From the NCBI RefSeq assembly GCF_021462225.1, contig NC_061817.1, positions 7,041,327-7,105,326 of the forward strand: 64,000 nucleotides of DNA, in the 5' to 3' direction. A model generated the notes under the pieces. It was not told the origin of the DNA and did not search any database. It saw only the letters and a list, made by a program, of their open reading frames with translations. This DNA is from Girardinichthys multiradiatus. Its lineage: Eukaryota > Chordata > Actinopteri > Cyprinodontiformes > Goodeidae. Of this stretch, positions 47,520-59,775 are shown piece by piece (positions within the stretch are counted from its first letter, which is position 1; the number at the start of each line of letters is the position of its first letter). The position numbers and the translations under genes are program-made.

Positions 47520-47846
47520 TGTGTGATTGTAAGACCCTGGACACCAAACCAAAGGTGTTTTCAGACTGTGGGAAAAACGTGACCCTGACATGCAATGCCA
47601 GCACAAGTGTGGTGCAGGATTCAAAACTGATGAAATTTGAATGGCAATTCAAGAATACAACACTGTGCCAGTACGAGCAGAATAATTTCACCAGCAAGAT
47701 CCAGTGCAAAGGCGCAAACACAACATCTGGACTCTCTCTCACTCTGACTATCCGCAACATAACCCCGACCGATGAGGGGGTCTACCACTGCAAGCTACAC
47801 TTATCGCGTGAAGCAGCAAACGGGCAGAGCCACATTAAAGTTGAAG
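47520..47846 (+). CDS. Ig V-like domain exon of an immunoglobulin-superfamily protein
   Basis: 327 nt, phase 1 to phase 1, the standard form of an Ig-domain exon, with acceptor TTTGATCAG and donor GAAG|GTCAGT. It reads CDCKTLDTKPKVFSDCGKN, VTLTCNAST (B-strand Cys), MKFEWQF (core Trp), SLTLTIRNITPTDEGVYHC (D-x-G-x-Y-x-C of the F strand), then KLHLSREAANGQ. Extra cysteines (CDC, SDCG, TTLC, IQCKG) may form additional disulphides. N-glycosylation sites include NVT, NAS, NTT, NFT and NIT. The product is probably an extracellular receptor or ligand of immune cells (B7/butyrophilin- or CD-type), but the exact orthologue is not identified. Confidence 0.8.
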
Positions 47847-47872
47847 GTCAGTCGGCATAAAACTTATCATTA

Positions 47873-48800
47873 GGCCCGAGCCGGAAGCCAGCAAGGGCCT
47901 ATTGTAATCATAGGATTTCTTATTATTCTTTCTTTCTTTTTTTTCCTTTCTTTCTATTTTCCGTTGCGTCTTGGCCAAGCCTCAAAATATGACTTCGAGC
48001 CACAAAAGACGAAATTTATATAGCTCCTACAAGGAAAGTCACAGACACCTGAAACCTTCTGAGATTGATCTCTCTCTGGCCTCAAACAATATTCACTGAT
48101 CAGATGCTGACATCATCAAAGTCCCGCCCCCTGAGAACAGGAAGTGTCTTATTTTTCTTTTGATGGTCCATATTTGGTGTCCTTCGCCTAATCAATGTGA
48201 AACTGTCCCAAGTGACAAATAACATGATAGTCTAAGAGAGTCTCCAGAACTAACTGGTTTGGCTGGAGGGTGTGGCTGTGCCGGCGTGGCAAATTCTGAT
48301 GTCATGCCACGGCCATACGTTTGGCTCTATATTACACACGCATGGTCTGATTCACTCCAAAATAAATATGGTTGATCTTTGTCAGCCCCCAAACAGCTCT
48401 ATTGGATTACATTGGAATTTGGATCAACAGCGACCCCTTAGAATATTTCAAGTGCTCTATCTCCCTCATACATCGTCGGATCCACTTCAAATGTACTATA
48501 CATCATGATGGATCAATGCCGAACATACTGCATAAGTCAACTTGATGACATAATTTTGCAGCTTCCATCTGGAAGGTCCAATTTCCCCCAAATTTTAAAT
48601 GCTTCCCAGACAACAACTCTGCATAACCGAAGATCATATAACATGTTGCTCATAGTGCCACCTAGTGGCGACGTGTGGAATCGAATGGCAGCCTCATCAG
48701 TGGCATGTTGGCAGCGATGCCAGGCTCCTGCGGTCGCTGCACAGGCCGAGCTGCGAGGGGGCCTTTAATGCTGCTTGTAGCTTTAATTATGTTTTGGAGT
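47873..48800. repeat. Unclassified interspersed repeat filling the second Ig intron
   Basis: Almost the whole intron (47847-48834). Starts GGCCCGAGCCGGAAGCCAGC and AAGGGCCTATTGTAATCATA, followed by T-rich DNA. It contains GTGCCACCTAGTGGCGACGT and ends GGGCCTTTAATGCTGCTTGT, then AGCTTTAATTA. This non-coding pattern looks like a dispersed repeat family of fish genomes. No coding frame is supported. Confidence 0.5.
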
Positions 48801-48834
48801 TTTTTGTCGTTCTGAGAGTTATTTCTTTTTACAG

Positions 48835-49172
48835 ACTGCCTTGGAAGTACTCACGAGTCCTTGGATAATGGCAACGCCTCATGCACCTTTGACAGTGTTT
48901 ACCCCAGTGGTGTAGTTCACTGGTACCAGGGAGATTCAAACATAACAAATGCCTCCAAAACACATGAAAAGCAAGATAAGGATGGGTTTTACAGAGTCAT
49001 GAGTGAAGTTCCCGTGAAGATAGAAAACCACAGCCAACCTTATAACTGCTCCCTGTGGATGCCTTCAACGAACAGGTACATCTTCAGTCAGCTTGTCTCA
49101 TTGGGCAGCAAAGGCCAACTCCAGTGGATCTGCATTACTATGGGGATTTTAATGAGGAGCTTTATCATATAA
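48835..49172 (+). CDS. Second Ig domain and C terminus of the Ig-superfamily protein
   Basis: Follows a TTTCTTTTTACAG acceptor and joins the V exon in phase (G|AC gives Asp). It reads DCLGSTHESLDNGNASCTF (B-strand Cys), VVHWYQGD (core Trp), NHSQPYNCSLW (F-strand Cys), then a G-strand-like YIFSQLVSL and the tail LGSKGQLQWICITMGILMRS, FII, stop TAA at 49170-49172. The last 17 or so residues are hydrophobic but too short and uncharged after for a normal receptor tail; a GPI-anchor signal or a truncated membrane segment is possible. A GTAC donor-like site at 49076 is rejected because it would remove the G strand. Glycosylation sites: NAS, NIT, NHS, NCS. Confidence 0.78.
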
Positions 49173-49280
49173 AGAAGACAGTTGTTTGAAAAATTGATTG
49201 AGATAAAAATGAGCCACTGATTGTGAACTCACACATAAACATAATTAAACAGAAGAAAATGTTTATGTTTAGGCTGAAAT

Positions 49281-49286
49281 AATAAA
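49281..49286 (+). terminator. Poly(A) signal of the Ig-superfamily gene
   Basis: AATAAA about 110 bp after the stop codon. A second AATAAA lies at 49374-49379, so two 3' ends are possible. Confidence 0.6.
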
Positions 49287-49379
49287 GTAAAGCTTTTTAG
49301 CATGGTTCTTCACTTGTTGGCAGTAATGCATTAATGTGCAGTATCTTAAAGAAGATGCAAAATGCCTTGAGTTAATAAA

Positions 49380-50655
49380 AATCGCTTTTTAGATATTTTT
49401 AGTTTCTTGTGGTAGTATTTTACATACAATCATTTAAATTTCTGAAACATTCTTTGTTTACAGCATTTTTTTTCACACCTGCTGTACTGTAGTAAAATAA
49501 ACCTCTTTACAACGTTGCTGTTACAGTAACTATGAATACCTGAGTGTTCTGTTGCTTTCATTTGCATGAAAGTTCACAGCTGTCATTTCTGTCTGCTTTA
49601 GTTTGCAATGTTTAACACATTATATGTGACATTAATGTAAAAATGGAGCTTGTTTTTAAGTAGCTTACTGGGGATAAATGTTGTGGGTATTGTGCATGGT
49701 GTATCTGCTTTGGAACTATCTTGCATGAAACTGTAATACAATTTTTATGACTTATGGAAATAAGCAATGCCCAAAATATAGCTTTCTTTAAATAATGATG
49801 TTTTTTGATTAGATTCTGTCACTGTGAACCTTCTGTATGAATGAATCTTTCTTTCTCTGAGATAAAATCATTGTTTGGTCAAATTAAAGAACTAAACAGT
49901 CCTCTGTTTGCAAAGTAAAGAAGGCTCTGCTACAACTTATTCACATTTCCACGTTCACGTTTCCTATGGTTTGGAGTTTCTCTTGATCTTACAGTTACGT
50001 ATGCCAACCAATCATGCAAGAACATGTGTGCATGAGGTGTACACTAACGAATGTTCTAGCACTTGTGAGTAATGTTTACATAAAGACGAGCATTACAAGC
50101 AACTTGAGATGTGCATCAGGACATAAACTGTAGAGTTTCACCTACATGTTAAATGCACTGCTACCCTTTCACACAGTAAAACCAGACTTTGTTGTAACCT
50201 TTGCTTGCAATAACAAGCTACTGAAACAGAAGAAGCAACATGACCTGAGTAGAAAGTTCCTAAAAACAGATACAGTTCCAAAAGATTTGAGTTCTGACAA
50301 AAAGTTGGTTTCTCACAAGCAAGCTTTTTCATATTAAAGTTTAATGAAAACAGAACACATAGAAGCCTTCTAGGAGACCATCTGATCAGTGAAACAGGGA
50401 ATGCATATAAAAATGAATAACCCTTATGTAACAGAAAGCACAAGGCCATCTTCATTTTATCAGAACACTGTATTTTGTTGGTCTGGTGTCTGATAGTATA
50501 ATGGTGAAAAACTGTATGGGGATAAAATCAAGCATTTTTACTTTGCTTCACATATGCCAAATATGCTGAATTACACAGTCTAACCTGCCAATAATTTGTT
50601 GTTTATGCCCCCACCATTTAAAAAGACACAACTGCTGACTCAACCCAATCCTATA
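49380..50655. other. No gene recognised
   Basis: AT-rich DNA downstream of the Ig gene. A 105-codon minus-strand frame at 50138-50455 has no recognisable domain or exon signals. Confidence 0.4.
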
Positions 50656-50657
50656 TA

Positions 50658-52265
50658 CTGGTCCTTCTCAAAATATTAGCATATTGTGATAAAGTTCATT
50701 ATTTTCCATAATGTAATGATGAAAATTTGACATTCATATATTTTAGATTCATTGCACACTAACTGAAATATTTCAGGTCTTTTATTGTCTTAATACGGAT
50801 GATTTTGGCATACAACTCATAAAAACCCAAAATTCCTATCTCACAAAATTAGCATATCATTAAAAGGGTCTCCAAACGAGCTATGAACCTAATCATCTGA
50901 ATCAACGAGTTAACTCTAAACACCTGCAAAAGATTCCTGAGGCCTTTAAAACTCCCAGCCTGGTTCATCACTCAAAACCACAATCATGGGTAAGACTGCC
51001 GACCTGACTGCTGTCCAGAAGGCCACTATTGACACCCTCAAGCAAGAGGGTAAGACACAGAAAGAAATTTCTGAACAAATAGGCTGTTCCCAGAGTGCTG
51101 TATCAAGGCACCTCAGTGGGAAGTCTGTGGGAAGGAAAAAGTGTGGAAGAAAACGCTGCATAACGAGAAGAGGTGACCGGACCCTGAGGAAGATTGTGGA
51201 GAAGGGCCGATTCCAGACCTTGGAGGACCTGCGGAAGCAGTGGACTGAGTCTGGAGTAGAAACATCCAGAGCCACCGTGCACAGGTGTGTGCAGGAAATG
51301 GGCTACAGGTGCCGCATTCCCCAGGTCAAGCCACTTTTGAATCAGAAACAGCAGCAGAAGCGCCTGACCTGGGCTACAGAGAAGCAGCACTGAAATGTTG
51401 CTCAGTGGTCCAAAGTACTTTTTTCGGATGAAAGCAAATTCTGCATGTCATTCGGAAATCAAGGTGCCAGAGTCTGGAGGAAGACTGGGGAGAAGGAAAT
51501 GCCAAAATGCCAGAAGTCCAGTGTCAAGTACCCACAGTCAGTGATGGTCTGGGGTGCCGTGTCAGCTGCTGGTGTTGGTCCACTGTGTTTTATCAAGGGC
51601 AGGGTCAATGCAGCTAGCTATCAGGAGATTTTGGAGCACTTCAGGCTTCCATCTGCTGAAAAGCTTTATGGAGATGAAGATTTCATTTTTCAGCACAACC
51701 TGGCACCTGCTCAGTGCCAAAACCACTGGTAAATGGTTTACTGACCATGGTATCACTGTGCTCAATTGGCCTGCCAACTCTCCTGACCTGAACCCCATAG
51801 AGAATCTGTGGGATATTGTGAAGAGAACGTTGAGAGACTCAAGACCCAACACTCTGGATGAGCTAAAGGCCGCTATCGAAGCATCCTGGGCCTCCATAAG
51901 ACCTCAGCAGTGCCACAGGCTGATTGCCTCCATGCCACGCCGCATTGAAGCAGTCATTTCTGCAAAAGGATTCCCGACCAAGTATTGAGTGCATAACTGT
52001 ACATGATTATTTGAAGGTTGACGTTTTTTGTATTAAAAACACTTTTCTTTTATTGGTCGGATGAAATATGCTAATTTTGTGAGATAGGAATTTTGGGTTT
52101 TCATGAGCTGTATGCCAAAATCATCCGTATTAAGACAATAAAAGACCTTAAATATTTCAGTTAGTGTGCAATGAATCTAAAATATATGAATGTTAAATTT
52201 TCATCATTACATTATGGAAAATAATGAACTTTATCACAATATGCTAATATTTTGAGAAGGACCTG
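50658..52265 (+). mobile_element. Tc1/mariner family-1 element, copy C, full length
   Basis: 1608 bp between TA dinucleotides (50656-50657 and 52266-52267). Inverted repeats of about 200 bp start C(T/A)GGTCCTTCTCAAAATATTAG and are closer to each other than those of copy B. The transposase is on the plus strand, opposite to copy B, and is broken. Confidence 0.95.
50986..51988 (+). pseudogene. Tc1-type transposase, nonsense and frameshift mutant
   Basis: Keeps the ATG and the full DNA-binding region. The codon for Trp after KQH is TGA (51391-51393). The frame continues to FIFQHNLAPAQ, where the second catalytic Asp is Asn (GAC to AAC). A 2-base deletion then occurs at CTCAGTGCC (about 51712). 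The last third in the new frame carries NSPDLNPIENLWDIVK with the third catalytic residue and a normal-looking end AKGFPTKY. Three independent lesions make it inactive. Confidence 0.93.
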
Positions 52266-52267
52266 TA

Positions 52268-55200
52268 GATAAAACTAAATAATATTGCCCTTGTAATCTA
52301 AGTGGCACAAGCCATAAGTAAGGACAACATGTGGAGCACTTTTTAAATTCATTTCTGTTCCTCATTTCTTAGTGCAATGAATGAAAACCAAAAATTAGAT
52401 TGGCTTGGTAGTGAAAGACCTTGACATTCAAGAGGCAATCCAGACCTTTGTCAAACAAAGGTCAGGCTCAAGTCCCAGTAATATATAACAATTTTAATCA
52501 GAATGTAAAGTCAAAGGAAAATAAAACAAAAACTGGAATATTTTATGGAATTAAAAGCTTGTTTTTTTTTCTCTCTCTATGAACTGTAAAAACATAAGTC
52601 ATTTATTATTCATGCTTCGTGTTCAAGTCTAATATTTAAAAAAAATAAAAAGCCTACATATAGATCATAGAATTGAATAAATTAAAAATACACTTATGTA
52701 ATCTTCCAATTATTTTATATAACAATAGCTGTTTGGTTCCTTATCTTGATCTCATAACTTACATTATGTATCTATCTCAAAGTAAAAACATTTTACATGT
52801 CTCCAAGAAGCAGTGTGAAGGAAGCAGCAGTAGCAATAAAAGCAAAGAAGGCAATTTGTAGTTAAACAACCCGCTGTGCGTAAAGTCCAAGAGTCCTGCA
52901 ACGGCACCAGCACAAACCAAAATAAAAAAGACTGAATAAATTTACATTTATTCCTTAAAACAGCAGAGTTCTGGTCCTTTTTTAGGTTTGGATAACAAGC
53001 TTAGCTGTTAAATGTTCGAGCACATCTCTCTCTTTCTTAACTTGAAATGTGCTGATAAATGTCTTTGGGGATTCAAACTGTTATGATTGATTTTAATCAA
53101 TTTTATGCAGAATTTAATGAGCATAAAATGATGTTTCATTTATTGTGGCTTGATTGCAGCTGAAAGACAAAAGATGATCTACACGTGTGTGTATGAACAC
53201 TAGATTGTTCATGTTTGCACTGAAGCGAAGGATAATGGTTAAAAGAGTGAAACAATATTTTTAAATTGTAAGCCAGTGATGTTATTTAGAAACTGTGGAA
53301 GGTAATTCAGTTTTATGATCAGCCATTGTCAGAGTAATGGTGCATTTAAAGAGACAGTCCACTACAATAGTTTTTGCTTTTCATACTTCTACATCTATAG
53401 CAGACAGTTACTCTCAACAGAAACCATTCACTTGTTTACATGTGTTTCACAGGAAGATCACTGGTGGAGCTCTGCCTCTTATCTGAATTTCCTGAGTAAA
53501 TAATTATTCCCTTCTTCATAAATAACAGCCCAATGGAAATTTTACGGTGATTAGGAGGCTCACAAAAAAGCTTTTACCCTAACTGCTTTGACGATTTTGA
53601 GACTAACGTAGTTTTGAGATGGATGATGTCCTATTTGGTCTTGGTCCAACTCAGACTAGTCAATAGCTTTAGCCTCCAGGACCAGAATCCAAGATCTGTT
53701 ACAGCAATAAAGAGGTGTTAAAATCAAGTGTTAAAGGAATTTTAATATTGTTTTTTTACTTTACTCTCTACTTTTGTATAAGGTAGATACTCTGGTTTGG
53801 TATGCGTAACCATTTTATTGCATGTGTTTAAAATTGGAGGGAGGGTTGTTGTTATGGATCAAGAACTATCACCAGCTTTCTTGTAATTAAAGGTATAGAG
53901 TTCTAAGTAAGCAACCATTTAATGGTTATTTACCAGTGTTTATACTATAATAGTTTATGAAATTGCATTTAGGGGAAGTCCTATGACATTTTTTTTTTAT
54001 TTTGAGTTGTTTGGTGATGACCAAAATCTGCTTTTGTCTTGACTTTGCATTGGCCAGCAGTTGGCGCTAGAGCTAGTTTCATCAAACCGAAGGGGCTAAA
54101 GCAACAAGCATCTGCAGGTAATTATTGAATGACCATACGCAATTTACAGAAACCTACTTCAAAAAAGGCAAATGTCAGTACAATGGAAAATTAAGTGTGA
54201 TGACAGACATTTTCAATCTTTCTGCTCAGGTTAGCAGTAGTTGTGGTTGGAATAGTAGCTTTCATAATAAAAAGGGAAGCAAGTTACAGAAGGAATGCTA
54301 ATGCTAAAAATGATCCTGAATACCACATTTTTAAAACAGTTTCAAAAACAAAACAACAAAAAATCTGCTTCATACTTAAGAAAAGCACAAAAAAGCCAGA
54401 TGTCCACAGTTCCCTGAGGTCCATTCCTCTGTTGATTCCTAGTGAATTGGTCCACTACTAACTGGTTGTGTTACTATCCATTATCTCGCTGCATTACACA
54501 GTTAAACAAAGCCTCACATCATACATTGAAACCCAAATACAGACACTGGCAGGTACACCTTCTCAATGAGGTTCACTTTAATCTATGGTTTTCACACTTC
54601 TGCCTTGGTTGCAGATTGCAGGGTGTGAATGGGTTCAGAAATCCAGGATGAGCACCATCAGTAGTGTTAACAATATGCAGCAGACAACCCTTCACCGTAC
54701 AGATGACCTATTAACTAATTGTGCAATAAATACCAGAAACAATATATATTTAAGACTGGCAAAAGGATCAGCAGCCTTCTTTTTATTTCTAAAGTTGACC
54801 AAAGCTGTTTGGTACCTTAAGTGACCTACAGAGTTTTAAAAAAGATTCCATTTCGAAGGTTGTGTGGGAAACATTGCAAATATGGAGCCCTCCAAACACA
54901 GATTAGATAGTGTTTATCTTGTCTGGTAGAAAATGCCCTCAGGCACCAAAAAACATCCTTTTTGATATTTATGTGATGATTTACTGGTGTTTTCAGTTGG
55001 GTTTATTATTCAACCTTGAACACAAAGACAGCTTGGAGCCTATACTGTCAATGAGCAAGTGGGCAACTAAGGTCACTTCAAATGAGTAGGAACAGTGCTT
55101 GGTAAAACATATTACACGGTATTTGTCACAGTGCCAGAGTCAAATAACTTTAATGGAGAGTTTAGATCTCAAGTGCCCTCTGAAAATTTGCTGTTAACTT

Positions 55201-56201
55201 ATGGAGTAAATGTAGAAACTGCATATGTGACCTTTACTGACTGTTATTTCAGCTCTAGCCAGAACCATCTCATATCCATACAGATGGTGTCTCACTGTCT
55301 TCTGATTGTGAAAACCGGTGGACCTTAAATTAGGTTAGGCTGAAGGCTGAAGGCCAAAGTGACTGTTAGAATGCAATAACATTATTTTTATTGGATACAT
55401 CTAGAATGTTCAAATGCTTGCTATTTATTAATTATCAGTAATAATAGTGTCATATTTTATAAGGATTGTGGTGTATATATTTTTTATTTATTAATGATTG
55501 TAAATTGGTTTTATATCTATACAATCAGTACAATGTCAGTCCTGAGGTAATCCTCAGATGAATGCATAGCCTACGGATCATTGTATAAGGTTTTCTGAAG
55601 TTTGAACCTTTATTGTGAACCACTTAATTCTCAAATACCAGCATCTCTAACTCCCTGGACCAAAAGAAGAAACCGTGTTTACACCTGGTCCATTTTCTGA
55701 TCTGCGTCCACTGGGATAACACCCCACTCTACCTGTGAGATAGGGCATCACCTCAATGACTTAATAGAAACAGTTAGCATAATGGGAGTAAGTATTGGAC
55801 ATTGCATTGCAGTAAATTATTCAAATTATATATTTTATATTTTTAGCACTGGTGGCCTTCATTTATCTAAAGTTTTTGAAAGTGAGTTGACAGAAAATGG
55901 GGTGGAGAGAGGCGGAAAACATGCGGCAAACATCAACGTGCAGAATAAGGCCTCCATGCACGGAGTCCTTGGTCATTTAAACAAGGGTCCATTGGTTCCT
56001 CACTTAACTCCTGCGCCTTCGTCATGCCACTCTATTTAGTATTTTATTTATCTTTAGCAGGTGGTGCCCTTGACAAGCGCCTAAATGACCCAGGCCAAAA
56101 ATCATTATTCTATCAAAACATGTTGAATATATAAATTGGTTAACTAAAAAATACATTTAGCTGAATTCTATCTTTAAGAATACAAGGCCACTACATTCTT
56201 T
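52268..56201. other. No gene recognised
   Basis: About 3.9 kb of AT-rich DNA with short frames only (the longest, 55782-56039, has no recognisable domain). No splice-bounded coding segment or clear repeat was identified. AATAAA and poly(T) words occur at the frequency expected of such composition. Confidence 0.4.
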
Positions 56202-58916
56202 AAAGAAACATATTACTAGAGATTTGCTCAGTGATAAATCTTTTTTCAGAGATATCCGGTTATACTGTTAACTGGTCAAAATCCATGCCATTATCCAAAT
56301 TGTGCCACCCAGATATTAGAAAGAATTGGAAATTTAGATGGATGCCTGAAGGATTAACATATCTGGGCATCAAATTAATGCCAGGGCTGGAAAAAATAAT
56401 GGAAGCCAACATATCTCCAGTTATTCAGAAAACTCAAATTCTGTTACAAAATGATGAATTGTAAACCTCCCTGTTAGGCAGACTCAATCAAATTAAATGA
56501 TTTTAACTCCTAAGATGAATTACATCACTTCCATGTTGCCGTTAAAATTTCCTTCCTCGCTACTTAAAATGTACAACAATATGATAGAGAAGTTGATATG
56601 ACAACAAAAAAAAACATGTTAATCGGACTGTCACGATGTGGTTTTGGATCAGACCAAAATGCAGACAAGAGCTCGGCTGGATCATCTTTGTAATTCAACG
56701 ATTTATTTACAAAGTCAAAAAACGTAGCAAAATCGCTGCGGGTTTCCCAAGGCAAGACGTGGCAAAAAACAAAGCATAATCATAGACGAGAACGAGGTGT
56801 GACAAACACAAGGAACCAGCAACAAACAATGACACAAAACCAACTAACATACTGAGGGATAACAAAGGGCAGGTAATCAGAGAAAACAGGGAACAGGTAT
56901 GACAAGGAGGCAGAAGGAATAGGTGAAACAAATACAAAGATAGAGCATGGGCAAAGTACCTAATAAACAATAAACAGAAACACAGACCAAGAAAACCTAT
57001 AGACAAAGATAAATAATCAAATGGGGAATAAGAAAACTAGAATAATCATGACTAAAGTAAACAGAGAAACTAGAGGGAACATAGGAACAACAATAACAAC
57101 CTAAGAACAAACAAAGAACCCATAAAGAAAACCTGAATACAAAGTAAACAAACCTAACCGTATTGACTGAATTAACTGGAAAGGAAACAGAAAATAAACT
57201 AGTAAACAAGAAGAGTGCAAAGGAACAAATAATAAAACACAATTAAACACAAACATACTAAAGAGAAATAAAACTAGAGAGTCCAGGGAAGACCAAGAAC
57301 TATAATAATTACAATAATAATAATAATAATAAACCATACAAAGTAATAAGAAAACAACCATAAAAGAACTTAAGAAGTAAACACTAGGAGGCGGAAGAGG
57401 GAGAAAAGAAAAACATGATACAAAAACCAAAATAGAAAAATCTAAGCAAAAGGTAAACAAACCCAAAGCCACAAACAGAGTCCAAAAATGTCACTCCGTG
57501 ACACAGACTAAGTTATATGCGGCAAAAGACGAGGAGGGTTTAGCATTATCACGAATAGACTGGTATCACTTGTCTTTTTCTTTGTCGTAGCTATCTAAAA
57601 TTCACCTGCGGCCTACAAAGATCCCTCTATGGGTCAGGATGGAGGAACAGATGGTACAACCTTTCTCTGTGGAGGCCTTTCTCTCACAGACAGATAGACC
57701 TGTCCCCTCTCAAGACCCGGTAATGGCTTTTGCCAGAGAGTCTTGGAGAATTGCTCATCAAATAATAAAAAATGATCCATATTTATCAAGCAGATCCTCC
57801 AAATGGTATGACAAAAAACTGTTAATAGGTAAAAAAAGTTTATTTTGGGACAGGTGGATTAGATCTGGGATTTGCATTTTGAGGATGTGACAGGAGATGT
57901 GGGATTTAAATAATTTGATGAAATTGAAACTAAACACAATTTGTGTAACTCAGAATTTTGGCGATATTTACAAATTAGACATTGCATTTTCTCAAACAAA
58001 CATATTCAGCACAGTGGGACAGAAATCCAGGACATTTCCCATAAGATTGGAGAAAAAAACAGAGGAGCTTAAAATTTCTATAAACTCATTAGGAGTATGC
58101 AGGTGCCAAGACTGGAGGGTTTAAAGCAAGTTGGGAAGGGGATCTGGCTCAAGAGATTCCAGAAAATGACTGGAAAAAAGTCTGTGCCTCATGGCACTGT
58201 AATTCGCGTGAAGCACAATCACAAATCATTTGTTATAAGATATTAAATAGATCCTACTGGACCCCTTCAAAAATGGCAAGACAAAAACTTAGAACAAGTG
58301 ATTTATGTTGGAGATGTTATGGAAAGGTTGGAACTCTGGTCCATATGTTATTATAACTAAAGACATGTGGAATGCAATTATTTTGTTTGTGAATAAGGTG
58401 TTGGGCACACATTTGGTCAAAAACCCTGCATTATGTATGTTGGGATTACTTCCAGATGGCGTGCAATTGTCAAGACACCATAAATCTTGGTGTCAATTAG
58501 CCATGACAACAGGGTGCAGGATAATTTTACGCCACTGGAAATCTCCCACTCAGTCCACTTTTAAGGAGTGGATACAGGTTTTAAGTTCAATGGCCAGCTA
58601 TGAGCGGGTTACCTACAGAGTGGCTGGGACGGAAGACTTATTCAATGAGGTGTGGGGCCCATTTCTAGCTCAATTGCAGGACATGTGAGGATGGCACCGT
58701 CTACTTGTATTTTATTAGATACAAGTACAGGACTGATATAGTATGTAGACTTTCTGAGGTGTTTTTTTTTTTTTGTGTCCTACGTTTTGTGTTGTAGATC
58801 TGGCTTGTTTTATTACATTGTTGCTGGACTGCACTCCTTTTTGTTTTGCCTTGTTTTTGTTGTTTGTTTAAAAATAAAAATAAAAAGAATATTCCAAAAA
58901 AAAGAAACATATTACT
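56202..58916 (+). mobile_element. 5'-truncated L1-clade LINE with perfect 16-bp target duplication
   Basis: AAAGAAACATATTACT occurs at 56202-56217 and again at 58901-58916, immediately after an A-rich tail (58867-58900). The insert begins just past the reverse-transcriptase active site: FSEISGYTVNWSKSMPLSK, LTYLGIKLMPGLEKI. After an interruption it continues LWVRMEEQMVQPFSVEAF, WYDKKLLIGKK and, at 58305-58688, the C-terminal region WNAIILFVNKVLGTHL, PALCMLGLLPD, ILRHWKS. This is the 3' half of an L1 ORF2 protein (endonuclease/reverse transcriptase for target-primed insertion). Frames are broken by stops. The repeat at 56629-57503 is inserted in it. Confidence 0.87.
56629..57503 (+). mobile_element. 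TGTC/GACA-ended interspersed repeat, copy 7
   Basis: 875 bp with TGTCACG at 56629-56635 and CGTGACA at 57497-57503. The flanks CGGAC and CAGAC may be a 5-bp target duplication with one mismatch. The start reads GGATCAGACCAAAATGCAGAC with ATTTATTTACAAAG about 70 bp in; the middle is strongly A-rich on this strand. The L1 coding sequence resumes directly after it, so it is younger than the L1. Confidence 0.8.
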
Positions 58917-59775
58917 TATGTTTGTCGATCAAATATGGTTTGTTTGTGTTCTGTTAAGAAGATATTACAACAAATTTCAAATGTTTTACAATGCTCTAAA
59001 TTAAATGGTGAGGAGTTATTTGCATCAGAACTGATTAGCCTGAGTCTGTCAACGAATATGGTAAGCCTGAAGGTCCAGAACTGTTGTTTTATTTCAGCAT
59101 TCAGTCAGCGTATACAGAGGTGTCAAGGGCAGTAAGTATATGAGAGCTTATATCAGCATTAGCTGAGTCATTCAGAATGCATTTTTTAATAAACAGACCT
59201 TTCAAAGGTGATTGCACATAGCTTTAAGTGTAGAGAGGAAGGTCATTCATAGCCTGCTCTACTAAAAGCAACGTTTCAATTTGGACCCAAGAGGCTTCTT
59301 TGAAATACTATTCAAAGTTTGAAATGCCTTGGGTTCATACAGCAAGTACTTGGTTTCATAACAATGATCTCCAAACATAAATATCTTTGAGCTTGGTTCA
59401 TAAGAAAAGGGATAATATTTTCAGATTGGAATATCTCTCAATTCTGTTCCTGCTCTGGACTTTTCTCAGGTTTTGTTTCATGACTTGTGACTGTCATTTG
59501 GCATGTGTCAGAATCAGTTAGGTTTATTTTGTGGACTTGTATATTTTTCTGTATTCACTTTTAGACTATTAGACTATACCAAATATTTCTGGTAATGAAA
59601 TGAACCTTCTGAGGTGTAGAAATAGATCATTATTTGTTAATACAGCTAGCGTGACCTATTACAAAAATCAAACAAGATGAAGAAAAGATTAAGTGCTTTT
59701 TTCAACAAGATATAAAGACATCAGCAATGCAAATACCACTTTTGTGACATGCTGTATGTAAAAAAGGAAATAACA
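58917..59775. other. No gene recognised
   Basis: AT-rich DNA; short frames only. Confidence 0.4.

Noticed and set aside
49076..49081. GTACAT splice donor at the end of the second Ig domain
   Set aside because: Using it would remove the G strand of the domain and break the phase-1 pattern; reading through to TAA gives a complete fold.
50138..50455. 105-codon minus-strand frame downstream of the Ig gene
   Set aside because: No domain, no conserved motif and no splice or promoter signals; random expectation in AT-rich DNA.
56707..57472. Overlapping minus-strand frames rich in Phe, Leu and Ser resembling membrane proteins
   Set aside because: They are the complement of an A-rich interspersed repeat (56629-57503); T-rich strands give hydrophobic false proteins.
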